From Orychophragmus violaceus (taxonomy: Eukaryota > Streptophyta > Magnoliopsida > Brassicales > Brassicaceae), in assembly GCA_030180135.1 (NCBI GenBank), contig CM058239.1:110269318-110333317 (forward strand): 64,000 bases of DNA. Reading direction: 5' to 3'. Below, in pieces: positions 1-12,240 of the stretch (positions within the stretch are counted from its first letter, which is position 1; each line of letters begins with the position of its first letter). The notes under the pieces are model-generated. The model saw only the letters and a list, made by a program, of their open reading frames with translations. It had not been told where the DNA came from and made no database searches. Position numbers and translations under genes: made by a program.

Positions 1-240
1 TTTTATAATGTATAAGTTGTAATATTATAATTCTAGAAAATTTTGCAAAGAAAAAATAAGTGGGGTTAAATTGTAAGCTTTATAAATAAAAAGTATTAAT
101 AGTAAATAAAAAATAGAATATACTTAGAATATTCCATTTTTAGTGTGGAAAATAGTGTTGTACATTGGAGAGAAATCCAACTCTATTTTAGTGTCACACT
201 ATTTTAGTGTGAAATATAGTGTTTTACATTGGAGATGGTC
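1..240. repeat. MITE-like repeat, right end of a partial copy
   Basis: AT-rich DNA with several copies of a TTTTAGTGTG-type motif in both orientations between 135 and 225. It ends in TTACATTGGAGATGGTC, a form common at the edges of short Brassicaceae inverted-repeat elements. The left end lies outside the window, so the element cannot be delimited. No coding potential was seen. Confidence 0.35.
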
Positions 241-299
241 AACGATTCGGATCATTAATATATGAATTTCTTAATATATTTAACTAAGACAATATAAAT

Positions 300-800
300 G
301 TTTGGTAGTAGAGATGGGCATTTATCCCAAAATCAGAAATTCGAGTTTGACCCGAAAAATCTGATCTCGATCCGAATAGATTTTACAAAAATTCGAATGA
401 TGCTTAAGACTAGTTATTTAAAGTATCGGGTAATATCTGAATCCGAACCAAATTCAAACGAGTATTCGAAGTAATCCGAATTTTTTTACTTAATTTTAAG
501 TAATTGTGCTATTTTGAGTATTTTTGGGTAATTCGAGTAGTTCTTTATCGGTTTTTGTGGATAGTACGGATATTTTTGAGTACTTCTTAATACTTTTAAA
601 TATATTTTTACAAGATTTTTGAATATTTTCAGATCTTTTTAATATATTTGTGTGTTTTTAGATTTTTTTGATAATTTTAAATACTCGAACCTGATCCAAA
701 TTTGATAAATTATGAATCGAATCCGATTCGATATATTAAAATATTCAAACCCTAAATGTGAAAACCTAAATATCCAAAAAAAAACTCGATCCTAACATCC
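300..800. repeat. Low-complexity CGAA/TTCG-rich dispersed repeat
   Basis: A roughly 500-bp block with many short CCGAA, TTCGA and TTCGGG words separated by AT-rich sequence. It resembles, in word content, the TTCGG-rich blocks near 51.1-51.5 kb. No open frame or terminal repeats were found. Confidence 0.3.
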
Positions 801-1184
801 ATGCCTAAGTCCACTAATTCAAAGGCTGATAAAATTACATTTTTCAAGCGTCAAAGATTTCTCTTTCTCCAACGGTGATACAATTTAGAAATTATCGGAA
901 ACAATTTTGGAAAATATCTTTATTATTATAATAATTTTGTAAAGTTGAGCTTCTTAAAAAAACTAACCAAAAAGCTTTTAAACCATAAAAATTATTTTTA
1001 TTTACGAAAATTCCATAAAACTAATTTAATATTATAAATTTTATATTTAAATAAATAAATGCAACAAAAAAATTAATATTTTTTATTTTTCTGCGAGTCT
1101 TCCAATGAGTTTTTTGGCAAGTCTTTTGGTGAGTTTACCGTCGAGTCTTACGGCAAGCTTCCGGCAAATTGATAGTAGACTCAT

Positions 1185-1570
1185 CACTACAAAAAATATA
1201 TCCAATAGCTATGGATCAGCCGTGAACTGTTCATGACTATTATTTATTAGACACGAATAGCCATAAACCAGGCACGACTACAAAAAATGAATTCCGTGAC
1301 TATTTTGTAGTTATTCGTGGTTATATAACCACAAAAAAAGGATTATAACTATTCATGACAAAATAGCTACGGATAGCTACAAACATATTCGTGAAAACAA
1401 ATACCCACGAATAGCTACAATACAAAACGTGAAAAATTACAACGACATACTTTTATGGCTATTCGTGGCTATCTTAAAAAATATATTAATATATATAGTA
1501 TAGCTACGATTTTATTCGTATCGATTCGTGACTTTATAAGAAAGTCACGGATTTATTTGTGGCTATTCAA
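1185..1570 (+). repeat. CACTA-like terminus with subterminal repeats
   Basis: The block opens with CACTACAAAAAA, the form of a CACTA (En/Spm) terminus. It is followed by at least eight short direct and inverted copies of a GCTATTCGTGGCTA-type word up to about 1565, as expected for subterminal transposase-binding repeats. The matching opposite end (TTTTTTGTAGTG) was not found nearby, so this is an isolated or decayed end. Confidence 0.4.
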
Positions 1571-2615
1571 AACCCTAAATCTCAAATAAATCCTAAAGTA
1601 TACAAAAATCTAATGACTAAAACACCAATTACTATAATATATCTAAAATTAAGATGAACACTTATAAAAGAAAATTATTTTTCAATTCTACTATTTTCAA
1701 ACATTAATTTAAAACCTAAACATAACTCTTCAAACCCTATACGCTAAACCATAATTATAAACTAAATCATAAACTCTTAATCATAAATATAACCATTAAT
1801 TATATATACATAAAACTAATAATTAAACCATTTACTTATATATATTGCATATAATTAACTAAAAATATTATACACTAATAAATTAAAAATCTTATGAATT
1901 TTAAAATATTAGATCTAAACAATAAATTTTATAATTATACATAAAAATATAAAAATACGTTACTACAAATTCTTAAACTTATCAAAAAAATAAAGTAATA
2001 GAAGTTGATAAGAAACTCCAAATAAACCCTAAACTCTAAACCCTAAAGTATAAACTAAAATCTAATTTCTAAAACTTCGATTATTATAACATATCTAAAA
2101 ATAAGATCCAACAATTATAAAAAAATATTTTATTTTCTAAATATAATATTTTCAAACATTAACTTAAATTTTTAAATATAACTCCTCAAACCATATACCC
2201 AAACAATAAATAATAAATTCTAAACATTTATCTTAATCATAAATTATTAAATAAAATATTAAAACTATAAAATCAATTAAAACTAAACTAAACATATAAT
2301 CTTATGAAACTTAATCATAAATACCACTAAAACCTAACCAACATCTAGAAGAAGAAAAATTTAAAAAATTCTTCATAATTCAATAATAGAGTGCATTTAA
2401 ATAAAATAGTAAACTTCGACAAGAAATGTATCCTAAATGAGCTAGTTTCTCAATTTCACTAGGAAAAGATTCAGGCATATGTATAAGGAATAAATATGTC
2501 ACTAATTCAGAGGCAAGTGTATTACCTAAAACAGACATTAAAAACATTAACTACCAAATTCATTATATATTGTATACGAAAGCTTTTTTAGAAAATAGTG
2601 AGGTGAAAATGGTGT
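1571..2615. other. AT-rich gene-free DNA
   Basis: Very AT-rich sequence with scattered AAACCCTAAA-like words. I see no open frame of useful length, no RNA gene and no delimitable element. Confidence 0.5.
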
Positions 2616-3810
2616 ATGCATGATGTGTAGGGAGTAGACTTCTCTGCGAAGTCTACATGGTCGATTTCCACATAAATCTGCCAAAAAAATTAGAATCATA
2701 AATTATTTTTAAGCTAAACCATAACATATAATCTTGTGAAACTTATACATAAATACCAATAATACCTTTAAAAATTTATACTATAAAAAAAACATCAAAT
2801 ATGCACTAAATTGCATTTGTAAAAAAAAAAAAAAAGGTAGAATTCTCCATGATATCTACCATAAATAAGCTAGTTTCACAATTTCACTAGAACTAAGATT
2901 TATAAATATTTATATAGAGTAAAGATATCAAATTCTTTCACAAGCAAGTATATTGTATATATTGTATAAAAAGTATTTTTTATATGTAGACTTTTGTATA
3001 AAAAAGAACCTAATGAAAACAATAAAAAATCTAAATTTATTATATATTGTATAAAAAACATTTTTAATAAATTAGTGACGTCAAAATGATGTCAGCATGA
3101 TTTGTCATGAGTAGACTTCTTGGATAAGTCTACATATTCTAGTAGACTTCGTGAAAAAAAATCTACAATAGGGATTTGTTCGGGAAGTCTGCTAAGAATC
3201 TAGTTTTTGAATTAAAAAGTGAAGGGTCTAGTTTTATATTTGACCATATTTTGACTTTTTAAGGTAGACTTTGTAGGCAGTATACATGGGAAGTCTACTA
3301 CAAAAAGTCTAGTTTTGCAATTGAAAAATCAAAAGTAGACTTCTATGCAAAGTCGACCCGGATATATTTTCCTCATAAATCTACTGGGGTCTAGTTTTGG
3401 AGTTCACAAAAAAAATTAAAATTAATTGTAGTCTTCGGGAGGAGTCACGAAGTCTACTACACTGGTCAACCCTCCAAGGAGCGGTCAACCGAGAAATAAA
3501 CTATAGTAGAATTTGTGAGAAAGTCTACCTCCGAAGTCAAAGATTGGTCAAATATAAAACTTGACCCCTTTTGACTGGGTCAAACGTTATTAAAAATACT
3601 TTGACTAAGTCAAATTCAAAACTATACCCTAAATTGATAGGAGACTACTACGAGAAGTATACTACACTTTTTGTTTTCAAAGGAAATCAGTAGACTTCTT
3701 CCCGATACTTGAAAATAAAATTAAAAATTAAAAAGTCAATTGCAAAACTAGACCACACGTTGACCAGTAGACTTCTGGATTGCTCAACGAAGTTTACTAT
3801 CGTGACCTAG
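2616..3810. repeat. Cluster of AGTAGACTTC/GAAGTCTAC inverted motifs
   Basis: About twenty degenerate copies of AGTAGACTTC and its complement GAAGTCTACT occur in both orientations, some back-to-back as small hairpins (for example near 2634-2655 and 3112-3145). The pattern resembles subterminal repeats of a DNA transposon, but no terminal repeats or transposase are present. No gene is seen. Confidence 0.45.
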
Positions 3811-4744
3811 ATTGGAACATTGAAATAAAACTACAAGGAGGTGATTTTACATACTTCAACACCCTAAAACTTCAGTTTCAACCACTAACAAATAAAATCG
3901 GCTATTGCAACTGAATGAAACCCCGAGAACGGTAGAGTTCGAAAATATTAAAAATTCTAAAACTATAATTTAGAGTTTCTGAGATGAAAAGAGAAATTGA
4001 AAGAAATATGAAGTTTGTGAAACAAATAATAAGTTATAAGAGGTTAAATTTAGGTCGTTTAAGCATTTACAGCTTCAAAATCGGTTGTTCATAGTGGTTA
4101 GAAGAATTGCTGACGATGGCATTGTGATAAATATAATGTACAAATGTTACTTAAGTCATTTGAAACAGTCCAAAATTATTAGTAGACTTTTTGAAGAAAT
4201 ATGCTTCGTAAATATCTATCATACGAAGTAAATCTCGTAAGTAAATGGCGAAAATAGAAGACCCGAATTTGCGGTCTACTTTTACCTTTGACCAAGATTT
4301 GTGATTTGTTATTGAAACCAGCCTTTAGATTAATGTGGATCTAAATATATTTAGGTAGATATTTATATTTATAATTTTAAATTTAAGGTTCCAAAAAGAG
4401 AAATAACTTTAAATAGATAATTAAAGTTGATATTAAGTGTGTAGGATCTATTTTAAAAGTTATTATGATGATGTGAATTGTTTAGATAAAAAAAGTTAAT
4501 TATATATAAATTTTTTTCTCCTAAAAAAATAAATATCTATAATTTTCTTACCTAAATTGTTTATTCTAATGCAGTACTATACAAAGGAGTCATATATCGT
4601 ATAGTTTTTGGTTCTTGGTGTATGCGAGAATCAAAATAAATATCCATTATATGACTCGATTCGATTCCTCTCCATTAGTCCATACCATATTAAATTAAGT
4701 TGAAAAAATAATATTCAGCTCTTCTTTCTCAGATAGTGATGCTT
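3811..4744. other. Intergenic, downstream of the CCT gene
   Basis: AT-rich sequence with no convincing coding region, RNA gene or element. The part next to 4745 would hold the 3' untranslated region of the minus-strand CCT gene. Confidence 0.5.
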
Positions 4745-6079
4745 TCACCAGAAGGAAGTCGTTGTGTATTGTACTTGCAGTTGAGGCTGAGACTGACACT
4801 CCACAAAGCCGCTTACAAAAGCTTCTTCTTCCTCATGCAACCCATCCAAATTCTGCCACAATTTTAAGAAATAATTACTTAATTAGATTGTTAACTATTA
4901 ACTTAAACACAATTCAAATACAACCTTCTTCTTTATGTAAACAAAATTAATTTAGTTAAAAATTAAATTAATTAAGAGGGGAAAACAGAAAGGTATGTAG
5001 TTTGGTAATTAGATAATTAATTACCCACAATTTTAAGAAAGAATTAGTTAGATTATTAAGTACTCTTAAGCCTAAGTCAAATACAAATCAATTTGGTTTC
5101 AAAAAACAAAATTACTATTTAAGAGAAAAAAAAGAAAGTTATGTAGTTTGGTAAAATAGATAATTACCCAAAGGTCGTCGTCTTCTTGTCTGGTGAAGGA
5201 AGAAGCAATCTTGGGGTTCTCAAACACTTCGTCGTTTCTTGCAAACCTGCCACGTACTCTTGGTCTGTTGTCCGCCAACGTTTTCCGGCATGCATACTTC
5301 ATTTAAAATAAATTAATAAAACTATATAAATTTAATTAAACGGAATGAACAGTTATTATTATTATTACCTTAATGGTTTTGGTGAAGTTTCTTTGTGTTC
5401 GTTTAGCTCTATACTTTGAAATCTTCTCTTTACGTTCTTCCGCACTGTAACGCCCCACCTTTAAACTCTGTTCTTCTCCGCCAAACGGTGTCGTTGATGA
5501 GCTCTCCACAACTAAAGGACTCGAGTATGATCTTTGTCCCGCAAAATCCCTTCTCAGATTCTTAAAAAACAAAAACAAAAAGTTACTCTCCTTTTTCTCT
5601 GGGGTAAAACAGAGGATTAAATAGTAAATTAATACCTGCAAATCTCCAGTGCTGCAGACTCGTCGCATGTAACAGGAGAGGAAAGAGTTTTCCGGCGAGC
5701 ATAATAAATTCTGATTCTGAAAATTCAAGGAATCTTCCATGATGGGAACATCAAACGGAGAACTAAACATGAGATGCTCTGTTTTGACGGCGTCGAAGCT
5801 TTCGAAACCAGAGAAATTGGGGAAACTGTTTGTGTGAGAGAGATTTAAGGTTTGGAGCTGAGATATTGGAGGAGAAGAAGAGAGGAGATGATGAGTCGTG
5901 GGGGTAAAATTGTCAAAGAAATTAAGAGATTGATCATCTATCGGATTGAGATAAGGATTGTTGCCGAAAAGATCTGTTGTTTGGTCGGAAAAAAACATAT
6001 CTGGTTCAGTACTACTTGAGTGATGGCAGATTGACGAAGAAGATGAAGACCCATCAAAGATGTAAAGATCAGAATCCAT
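4745..6079 (-). CDS. CCT-motif family protein, four exons
   Basis: I read four coding exons on the minus strand: 6079-5636, 5560-5369, 5296-5168 and 4852-4745, with introns of 75, 72 and 315 nt. All have GT/AG ends and stay in frame, giving 290 aa. The first 148 residues are Ser/Thr/Asn-rich. Residues about 185-235 form a CCT domain (CONSTANS, CO-like, TOC1): an Arg/Lys-rich RYSAEERKEKI start, then YACRKTLADNRPRVRGRFAR, split by intron 2. The last exon adds an acidic GLHEEEEAF patch. There is no B-box, so it belongs to the CCT-only (CMF) group, nuclear regulators often tied to flowering, light or sugar responses. That role is inferred from the family. The closest Arabidopsis relatives are, from memory, At5g41380/At1g63820. 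Exon 4 is short and easily missed; its acceptor and phase fit well. Confidence 0.85.
4853..5167 (-). repeat. Tandem duplication inside CCT intron 3
   Basis: Intron 3 consists of two related halves (about 4853-5027 and 5028-5167). Both contain an ACAATTTTAAGAAA word, a TATGTAGTTTGGTAA word and, on the minus strand, a GGGTAATTA end like the real donor at 5167. The halves have diverged by substitutions and indels. Confidence 0.6.
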
Positions 6080-6110
6080 TTTTTATAAACACAAACTCTA
6101 GATTCTCAAT

Positions 6111-6142
<32 letters not shown>

Positions 6143-6437
6143 CAGCAAAACAATTCGATCTTTTGGGTTATGTTCTGTGTTTTTGGTTTGTGTCTGCAAC
6201 TGAATTGACCAAATGAAACGGTTACAGAGAACAAGTGACACTCGTGATCTTTGTTTTTTTTCTCCCTTAAATCACCAGAATCCAAAAATGGCAAACAGAA
6301 AAAAAAATTTTTTTTTCTTAATGTAGTTTGGACTTTTTCCGAGAAAGTGTTTTCTTTTTTTCTTTTCTTTCTTGCTTTAGTTTCTGGTTTCAGAACCAAC
6401 ACATGACAGGTCCAGTTTATTTGGTCTGCTAGCCGAT

Positions 6438-6449
6438 GTTTATATAGTG
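6438..6449 (-). promoter_or_regulatory. Probable TATA box of the CCT gene
   Basis: On the minus strand the sequence reads CACTATATAAAC, a good plant TATA box, about 360 nt upstream of the start codon at 6079. The interval is rich in CT/GA tracts, typical of a plant 5' leader. Transcription start is inferred to lie near 6410. Confidence 0.5.
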
Positions 6450-6570
6450 GACAAGAAATTAATTTACCAGATGAATCCTCGAATTTTATATATGTTATGA
6501 ATCACTCCGTATATATTTTCTAGTGTTACAATTAGCCAAGATGCTTACACCTAATTAACAGATATCCTAG

Positions 6571-8377
6571 TTTTTTTTTTTTCTAACACCTTATAACTTT
6601 ATTAAACCGTAAATGGTGAGTACAAATAATCTCTTAACGACGAAATTACAGTATTACAAAGAAGAAAATCATTTCCTGGTATTTTAGCAAGTTGAGCTAG
6701 ATGATGAGCAGCTTGATTTCTCTCTCTGTGAACATGTGCCACCGAGCAATTTGGTAGTTTCATAGCCCAATATCGGATGTCACTTAGCCAATTACCAATT
6801 TCTGTATTTCTCTGACTTTTATTGAACATTGAGATTAGCTCTTGATTATCTCCTTCAAACCAAACATGACGTAATCTTCTTGACCATACCAACTAAAGTA
6901 CATAGAGAAAAGTGCTTGCTTCTGCTTGTAAAGAGGATCTCATTTGTGTTACTTTGGTGTAACCAGATATCAAATGATGTCCCTTGTCATCTCGAATAAT
7001 CCATCCAATTGTTACATCACCTGTTTTTGCAGTGTAGCCTGCATCAAAATTACACTTTAGCCAACCAAATGGCGGTGGCTCCCATGTTAGTTGTCGTCTA
7101 TTTATCAAAGTCACCGGTTCTGAATCTGAGCAATCTATTCATTCTTGTGCATTACTACTTGCCCTGGCAGATACTTCCTGTGGTTGGACTGTAATTTTAT
7201 TGAAGATTAAATCATTCCTTGATTTCCACAAGAACCAACATAACCAAAATGGTAGGATTCTTTGCAAAAGACCATAATTCATATATTTGCTATGGACCAC
7301 TAACCTTGTGATGTGTTCTTCCAATGATCCTTGCATCCTATTAAACATTAGAAAACTTGTACTTCTCCAAACCGCTATTGTATATTGACGTTCAAAAACA
7401 ATATGATTAATTGTCTCTTCATGTTGATGACACCACTGGCATAGTGGATCAATGTTTACCGATTTAGCTCTGATTCTGCCGTTTGATGGTATTGCACCAG
7501 AGATAGCCCTCCATAAGAAGTGTTGTATCTTTGGTAATATATTGAGTTTCCAAATGTCTTTCTTCAAAACCACCGACCCTGCAACGCAAGCATTTTGATT
7601 TATAACTTCCGAATGAGTAGCCACCCAATATCCAAATTTCACAGAGTATTCAACATCTTTATTATATGGCCATATCCATTCATCAGTGTTAGCATGAGCA
7701 GATAGATGAATCTGTAAGATAAAGTTTACTTCTTCTGGTGGAAAATGTTGCTCTAATAATTCCTGATTCCAACGTCTTGTTCCTTGATCCCATAAATCAC
7801 AAATTAAGGAAATATCTCCACTCTGACTCCCTTGTACTTTTCTTGGTGGTAATGTTGGCAACCAATGATCCTCCCAAATTTTTGTCATTTGGCCATCTCC
7901 TATTTGTCTTCTTAATCCTTTCGTAAGCAATTCTTTTCCTGCTTGTATTGATCTCCATCCGTATGATGGATTTTGGCTACACCTTGACTGTAAAAAAGTC
8001 AAGTTGTTATGGTATCTTCCTTTGTATATCCTTGATAACAAAGAATGCGGATTCTGTAACACTTTCCAAGCTTGTTTGGCCAATAAAGATAGGTTGAAAG
8101 AGTAAATATCCCTGAATCCTAATCTACCTTCTTCTTTCGGTGTTGATAGTTTCTGCCAAGCTATCCATGGTATTTTTCTTTTACTATTATCATATCCCCA
8201 CCAGAAATCTTTCATTGCTTTGTTTATATCATCACACACTGATTTAGGTAGTAAAAAACAACTCATCGTATAGACTGGTTTTGCCATCAGAACGGATTTA
8301 ATAAGAATTTCTTTACCTGCCGGTGATAGAAATTGGTTATACCAACCTTCAGCTTGTGTCCTGACATTTTCCACGAT
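6571..8377 (-). mobile_element. 5'-truncated LINE insertion with 9-bp TSD
   Basis: A minus-strand non-LTR retrotransposon insertion. The 3' end is a T-run at 6571-6582 on the plus strand (poly(A) in element orientation). The direct repeat ATATCCTAG flanks it at 6562-6570 and 8378-8386. Only the 3' part of ORF2 is present, the usual outcome of incomplete target-primed reverse transcription. It lies upstream of the CCT gene, in the same orientation. Confidence 0.85.
6602..8374 (-). pseudogene. LINE ORF2 C-terminal part (zf-RVT and RNase H)
   Basis: A single reading frame runs from the insertion edge to 6602, broken only by two in-frame stops (7139-7141 and 6893-6895). It begins in the region after the reverse transcriptase palm (SPAGKEILIKSVLMAKPVYT block). 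It continues through the cysteine/histidine zf-RVT region (LCQWCHQHEETINHIVF) and ends with a plant-type RNase H domain (WLKCNFDAG, FEGDN, HRERNQAAHHLA). Endonuclease and catalytic RT are missing because of the 5' truncation. Non-functional; the low number of stops suggests modest age. Confidence 0.85.
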
Positions 8378-8426
8378 ATATCCTAGTTATTTGTTGTACA
8401 ATTAACAATTTAGGCAAATTTATGTT

Positions 8427-9804
8427 TTTTTTGGGATAAAAATGTTAAGATTTATTACCGATTTTCCAATTTTTATAGAATATAGAGGAAACGAAGAAGA
8501 CAGAATAACAGAAAATAAACTACTAAAAAAGCAGCCACAACTCGAATATGAAACAACGAAGTGGAATAGGTCGGCCTGAGCGAAGAATGTAAGCCGAGTT
8601 AATTCCGAACAAGAGAGCAGCAATCAAATGAAAAACCGTCGACCATCCCGTTTTTGCCATAGTTCCGAAGAACTAGAACTCACATCATAGTTTCCACGAG
8701 CATCTCCTAAGGCCAGCCCTCAATGAAAATACCTACAGCTACTCCGAAAACTAACGGGATCTCCGTGATCTATGACAGACTAATTTGCCGTTGTCGACAA
8801 GGGAGCCCAAGCGGACCGTCGAAGTGTCAACTCCAATTACCATCCCCGAGTGAGCGAATCTCTCGAGGAATAGCTCCTACAGGAACAAAATTAGCCGCCA
8901 TAAAAACCCCGGCACCTCAACATCTCAGGTCCGGAACTGACCCACCATCACCACCGGTATAACCGGAGCCAACTCGAATACAAAACCACTAGCCACACCG
9001 CAAATCCCATATCAAGATGGTCCAAAAACACCGGTAAAGAGAAACCCATGCCACACTGGAGGATTGACGGCAACAGAGCCCGCCGCCGAGAGCCGCTGAC
9101 ATCCGCCGAGCCAACCATCAAACCCCCGCAAGGAGCCTTTGCCAGAGGATCCCCAACTTCCTGGACAAGCCCGCGAGCCACCTCAGTGGGGCTAACCACC
9201 AAGCCGAACCACCTGCAACCTTCCGAGCCAACAGAAGACTCGTCCTCAAGGTCTGAAGCCACCAGAGAAGGTCCAAGGCGGAGTAAGCCCGCAAACACCA
9301 CCTCCGCCGCAAATCGATAGAGACCAGGCTCGATGGGGAAGAAGCCTCACCACCACCACCCTGCCACCGAGCACGAACCACCAGGAAAGAGACATGCTGG
9401 AGGCCGCCGGAAGAGGAAAATCGCCGGAGGAAAACAGGGGAGCTAGAACGTCGACGAACATGGCGAGGCGGAAGAGCCGAGAGCTAACACCGAGCGTGAA
9501 GCGCTACGACTCCACCGCAGAAGCCGCGACACCGCGAGCATTGCGCCGCCGGAGCCAAAGGACGCAGCCGAGTTATCACCACCCATACCCCGACACCACC
9601 AGAGCCTCAGAAACTTGAAAGAAGACGACGACGAAGCCATATAGACATGACAAGGTCCGGCGCCAGAGCTAAAGAAGCCTCCAACACCGGAAAAAGAAGA
9701 GATCTGGTTTAGGAGGCTGACGGCGTGTTACAGGTCGAGAGAAAACTTTAGGATTTAGGAGAGAGAACTTTTACTTATTCCCCCAAATCGCTTTTTTCCA
9801 CTTC
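8427..9804 (-). mobile_element. GC-rich poly(A) retroposon with 12-bp TSD
   Basis: A GC-rich block in AT-rich surroundings, flanked by the direct repeat CAAATTTATGTT at 8415-8426 and 9805-9816. The A-run lies at the low-coordinate end in minus orientation, so it is a retroposed minus-strand sequence. Frames on both strands are open for up to about 350 nt but look like by-products of high GC. I recognise no RT, gag or host protein. It may be a Sadhu-like or other non-autonomous retroposon, a LINE 5' region, or a retrocopy of a non-coding transcript. Family unassigned. Confidence 0.65.
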
Positions 9805-9816
9805 CAAATTTATGTT

Positions 9817-11144
9817 GATTAAAACTTCATCTTATTTGAAATAGTCTCTCCATATATAAATTTATCTTAGTGCAATATTCCAGATAATGTGGTTATAATC
9901 AAATATTTTAAACTTATTTTCACATGATTTTGTTTTTCAAACCAATAACGATTTTAAAAATAAATATTCTTACAAAAATGATAAAATGTACTATTATCTT
10001 TAAGACATCAAGGCAACTAATAATAAATTTTCTTTCAAACTAAAATTTTAATACAATATTTGTTTATTTGAGTGCGTTCCATATATACAAATATTGCATA
10101 GTAATAATTCATCCACATCATGTTGTGGACACAAAAATTTTAAAATTAATATTAAAAAAATTCGTCTATGTTATATATTATAAAAATTATCTATAATAAA
10201 CAAATATAATAATATTTTAAATGAAATATTAAATATAATATATAAATTATCTGATATTTTTTTAAAAATATCAAAATTATGTATAATTATTAATATTTTA
10301 TATTATATTTTTAAATTTAATATTAATAATAATTATAAATTCATAATATAAAATTGTTTTAACAAACATATTTAGTAATATCTTAAAATTAAATAACAAA
10401 TATAATATATAAATTATCTGATATTTTAGATTTTTTACTATCGAGATTATGTATATCTACTAAATATAATAAAAATAATTATTTAAATAAATATAATAAA
10501 TAAATAGATATTTAAAATTTAAATTAAATTTTTTTATTTTTTTATTTTTTCAATTTAAAATTTAAAATCATTATTTTTATTTATTATCTTACTTTTTATT
10601 TTATTTGGGGTCATGTCTATTTTTTAGAAAAAAAATTAAAATTAATATAATAAATAACAAAATTACCAATCTAAATTAATGTTAATATAGTAAAAATATT
10701 AATTTTATTAAAATAAAAAATTAATCAACCATTTTATAAATGAATAAAAACTCAAAATACTTATTAATTAATATAAATATATGTGTAAGACAAAATATTA
10801 AACTCATTGCCACTGGCTAATAAATGTAAATCAACGAAATAATAAACTCATTGGCTATTCTACTAAGTAAACAAATATTGTATTATATAAATACTGGTTA
10901 TGACTGTTTTCAATATATTTACTGTACCTTTTAACTGTAAATGTTTCCAGAATTTTGTCGTGAAATACATAATTAAATCATTCAGTGTCGAGATTTGAAT
11001 ATATAGTCTACTAGAGTATAGGCATGACATAAGCAAAAGTAAGAATTGATGGAAAACTTTTGAAGTCGTACTGCTATTACAATATAAACAAATAGAATCT
11101 AACTTTATTTTTCTGCTGAATGAAGTTCTGTAGATCATGCAGCC
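9817..11144. other. AT-rich gene-free DNA
   Basis: Extremely AT-rich with many ATAATATTTAAA-type words. I see no coding region, RNA gene or delimitable element. Confidence 0.5.
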
Positions 11145-11352
11145 TAAGGTGGGGTTCTTTAAAAAAAATTAATATTTTTTTCTTTCTTAAAAGTAAAAAA
11201 AAAATCGAAAAGAGGAACGAATATAATGTCACCACGTGGCATGAACAGTGCAAAGACCGATCCTTAGTTAAGGATTTTTGGACCTGGGGTTTTTAACTAT
11301 TGTGGTGGAGCCCAAAATATTTTATAATTTTTTTCTTAAGAACCCCACCTTA
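11145..11352. repeat. MITE with TAAGGTGGGGTTCTT inverted ends
   Basis: The left end TAAGGTGGGGTTCTTTAA and the right end (complement TAAGGTGGGGTTCTTAAG) form 15-bp identical terminal inverted repeats around about 180 bp of AT-rich DNA. Target duplication not resolved. Non-coding. Confidence 0.6.
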
Positions 11353-11385
11353 AAAACCTTAGATGGACATGCTCTTAGAGCATGT

Positions 11386-11570
11386 ACATCAATGGAAATC
11401 CCCGTTGGGGTTCCTAAAATATTTTTTAATATATATATTTTTTTACTGAAAAAAAGCAAAAAGCAAAAAAAAAAAAAAAAAAACCAATCAGCTGCCGACA
11501 CATCAGCCCAAACAGTGAAGATACGGTGCTTAAAAGGACTTAGTTAAGAACCCCTCTTACATTGAGTCTC
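11386..11570. repeat. Second MITE of the AAGAACCCC family
   Basis: The inner words GGGGTTCCTAA (about 11406) and TTAAGAACCCC (about 11543) are inverted, and outer words CATCAATGG and CATTGAG are roughly complementary. It seems related to the MITE just to its left. An A-run fills the middle. Boundaries are approximate. Confidence 0.45.
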
Positions 11571-11659
11571 TTTCAAATAATATATTTTAATTCATAATGC
11601 ATAAGATCTTGTGCCAAGATCCTTTGATGTATATGACCTTATAACTTTTTAGCAAAAAT

Positions 11660-12240
11660 ACATTATTTACGTTTTCGTGTTTTCTATAAATTTTGTGATT
11701 GACAATTTTTTGCAGAATTGTGTGTTTTAAATGTGATTCCAACGCGATTCTGCAACTTACCAATGAAGATTATAATCTGAAATCTAAGAATTTGATTGAT
11801 AAGCTGCGGAATGACAGAATCATATTTAAAAAAACATCATTCCGCAAAAGTTGTCAATCACAAAATTTGTAGAACAGAAGAAAAAACGTGTGGAAAATAT
11901 ACAAAAAAATTCATTCCGCGAAAAAGTGAAGACTTTGATTGATAACACTAAAGTAATCGTGGAACGGCGGAGTTGTATTCAAAAACGCCATTCCGAATGT
12001 ATTACGTTTAAATGCATTTCCACAATTCCGCGATTACTCAAGTGTTACCAACCAAACTAATATTAATTCCGCAAATAATTTAGTTAAACTTCACTTTTCC
12101 ACGAAATAAATTTTCTTTTGTATTTTTTTTCTTCACGAATACGCATACTTACGTTTTCGTATTTTTTGTCTTTCTGTTCCACAAATTTTTATGATTGACA
12201 ACTTTTTCCGAAATGGTATTTTAACTAGATTATTTGCGGA
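11660..12240. repeat. Inverted-repeat cluster
   Basis: The word TTGTGATTGACAATTTTTTGC near 11690 recurs inverted near 11842-11870 (GCAAAAGTTGTCAATCACAA) and again directly near 12190-12210. It is surrounded by repeated ATTCCGC words. It could fold into large hairpins and is probably a decayed inverted-repeat element. Short frames here are not convincing genes. Confidence 0.4.

Noticed and set aside
8723..9640. Several overlapping GC-rich frames on both strands
   Set aside because: Open on both strands at once, Pro/Arg/Ser-rich and without recognised domains; they lie inside a poly(A) retroposon with target duplications.
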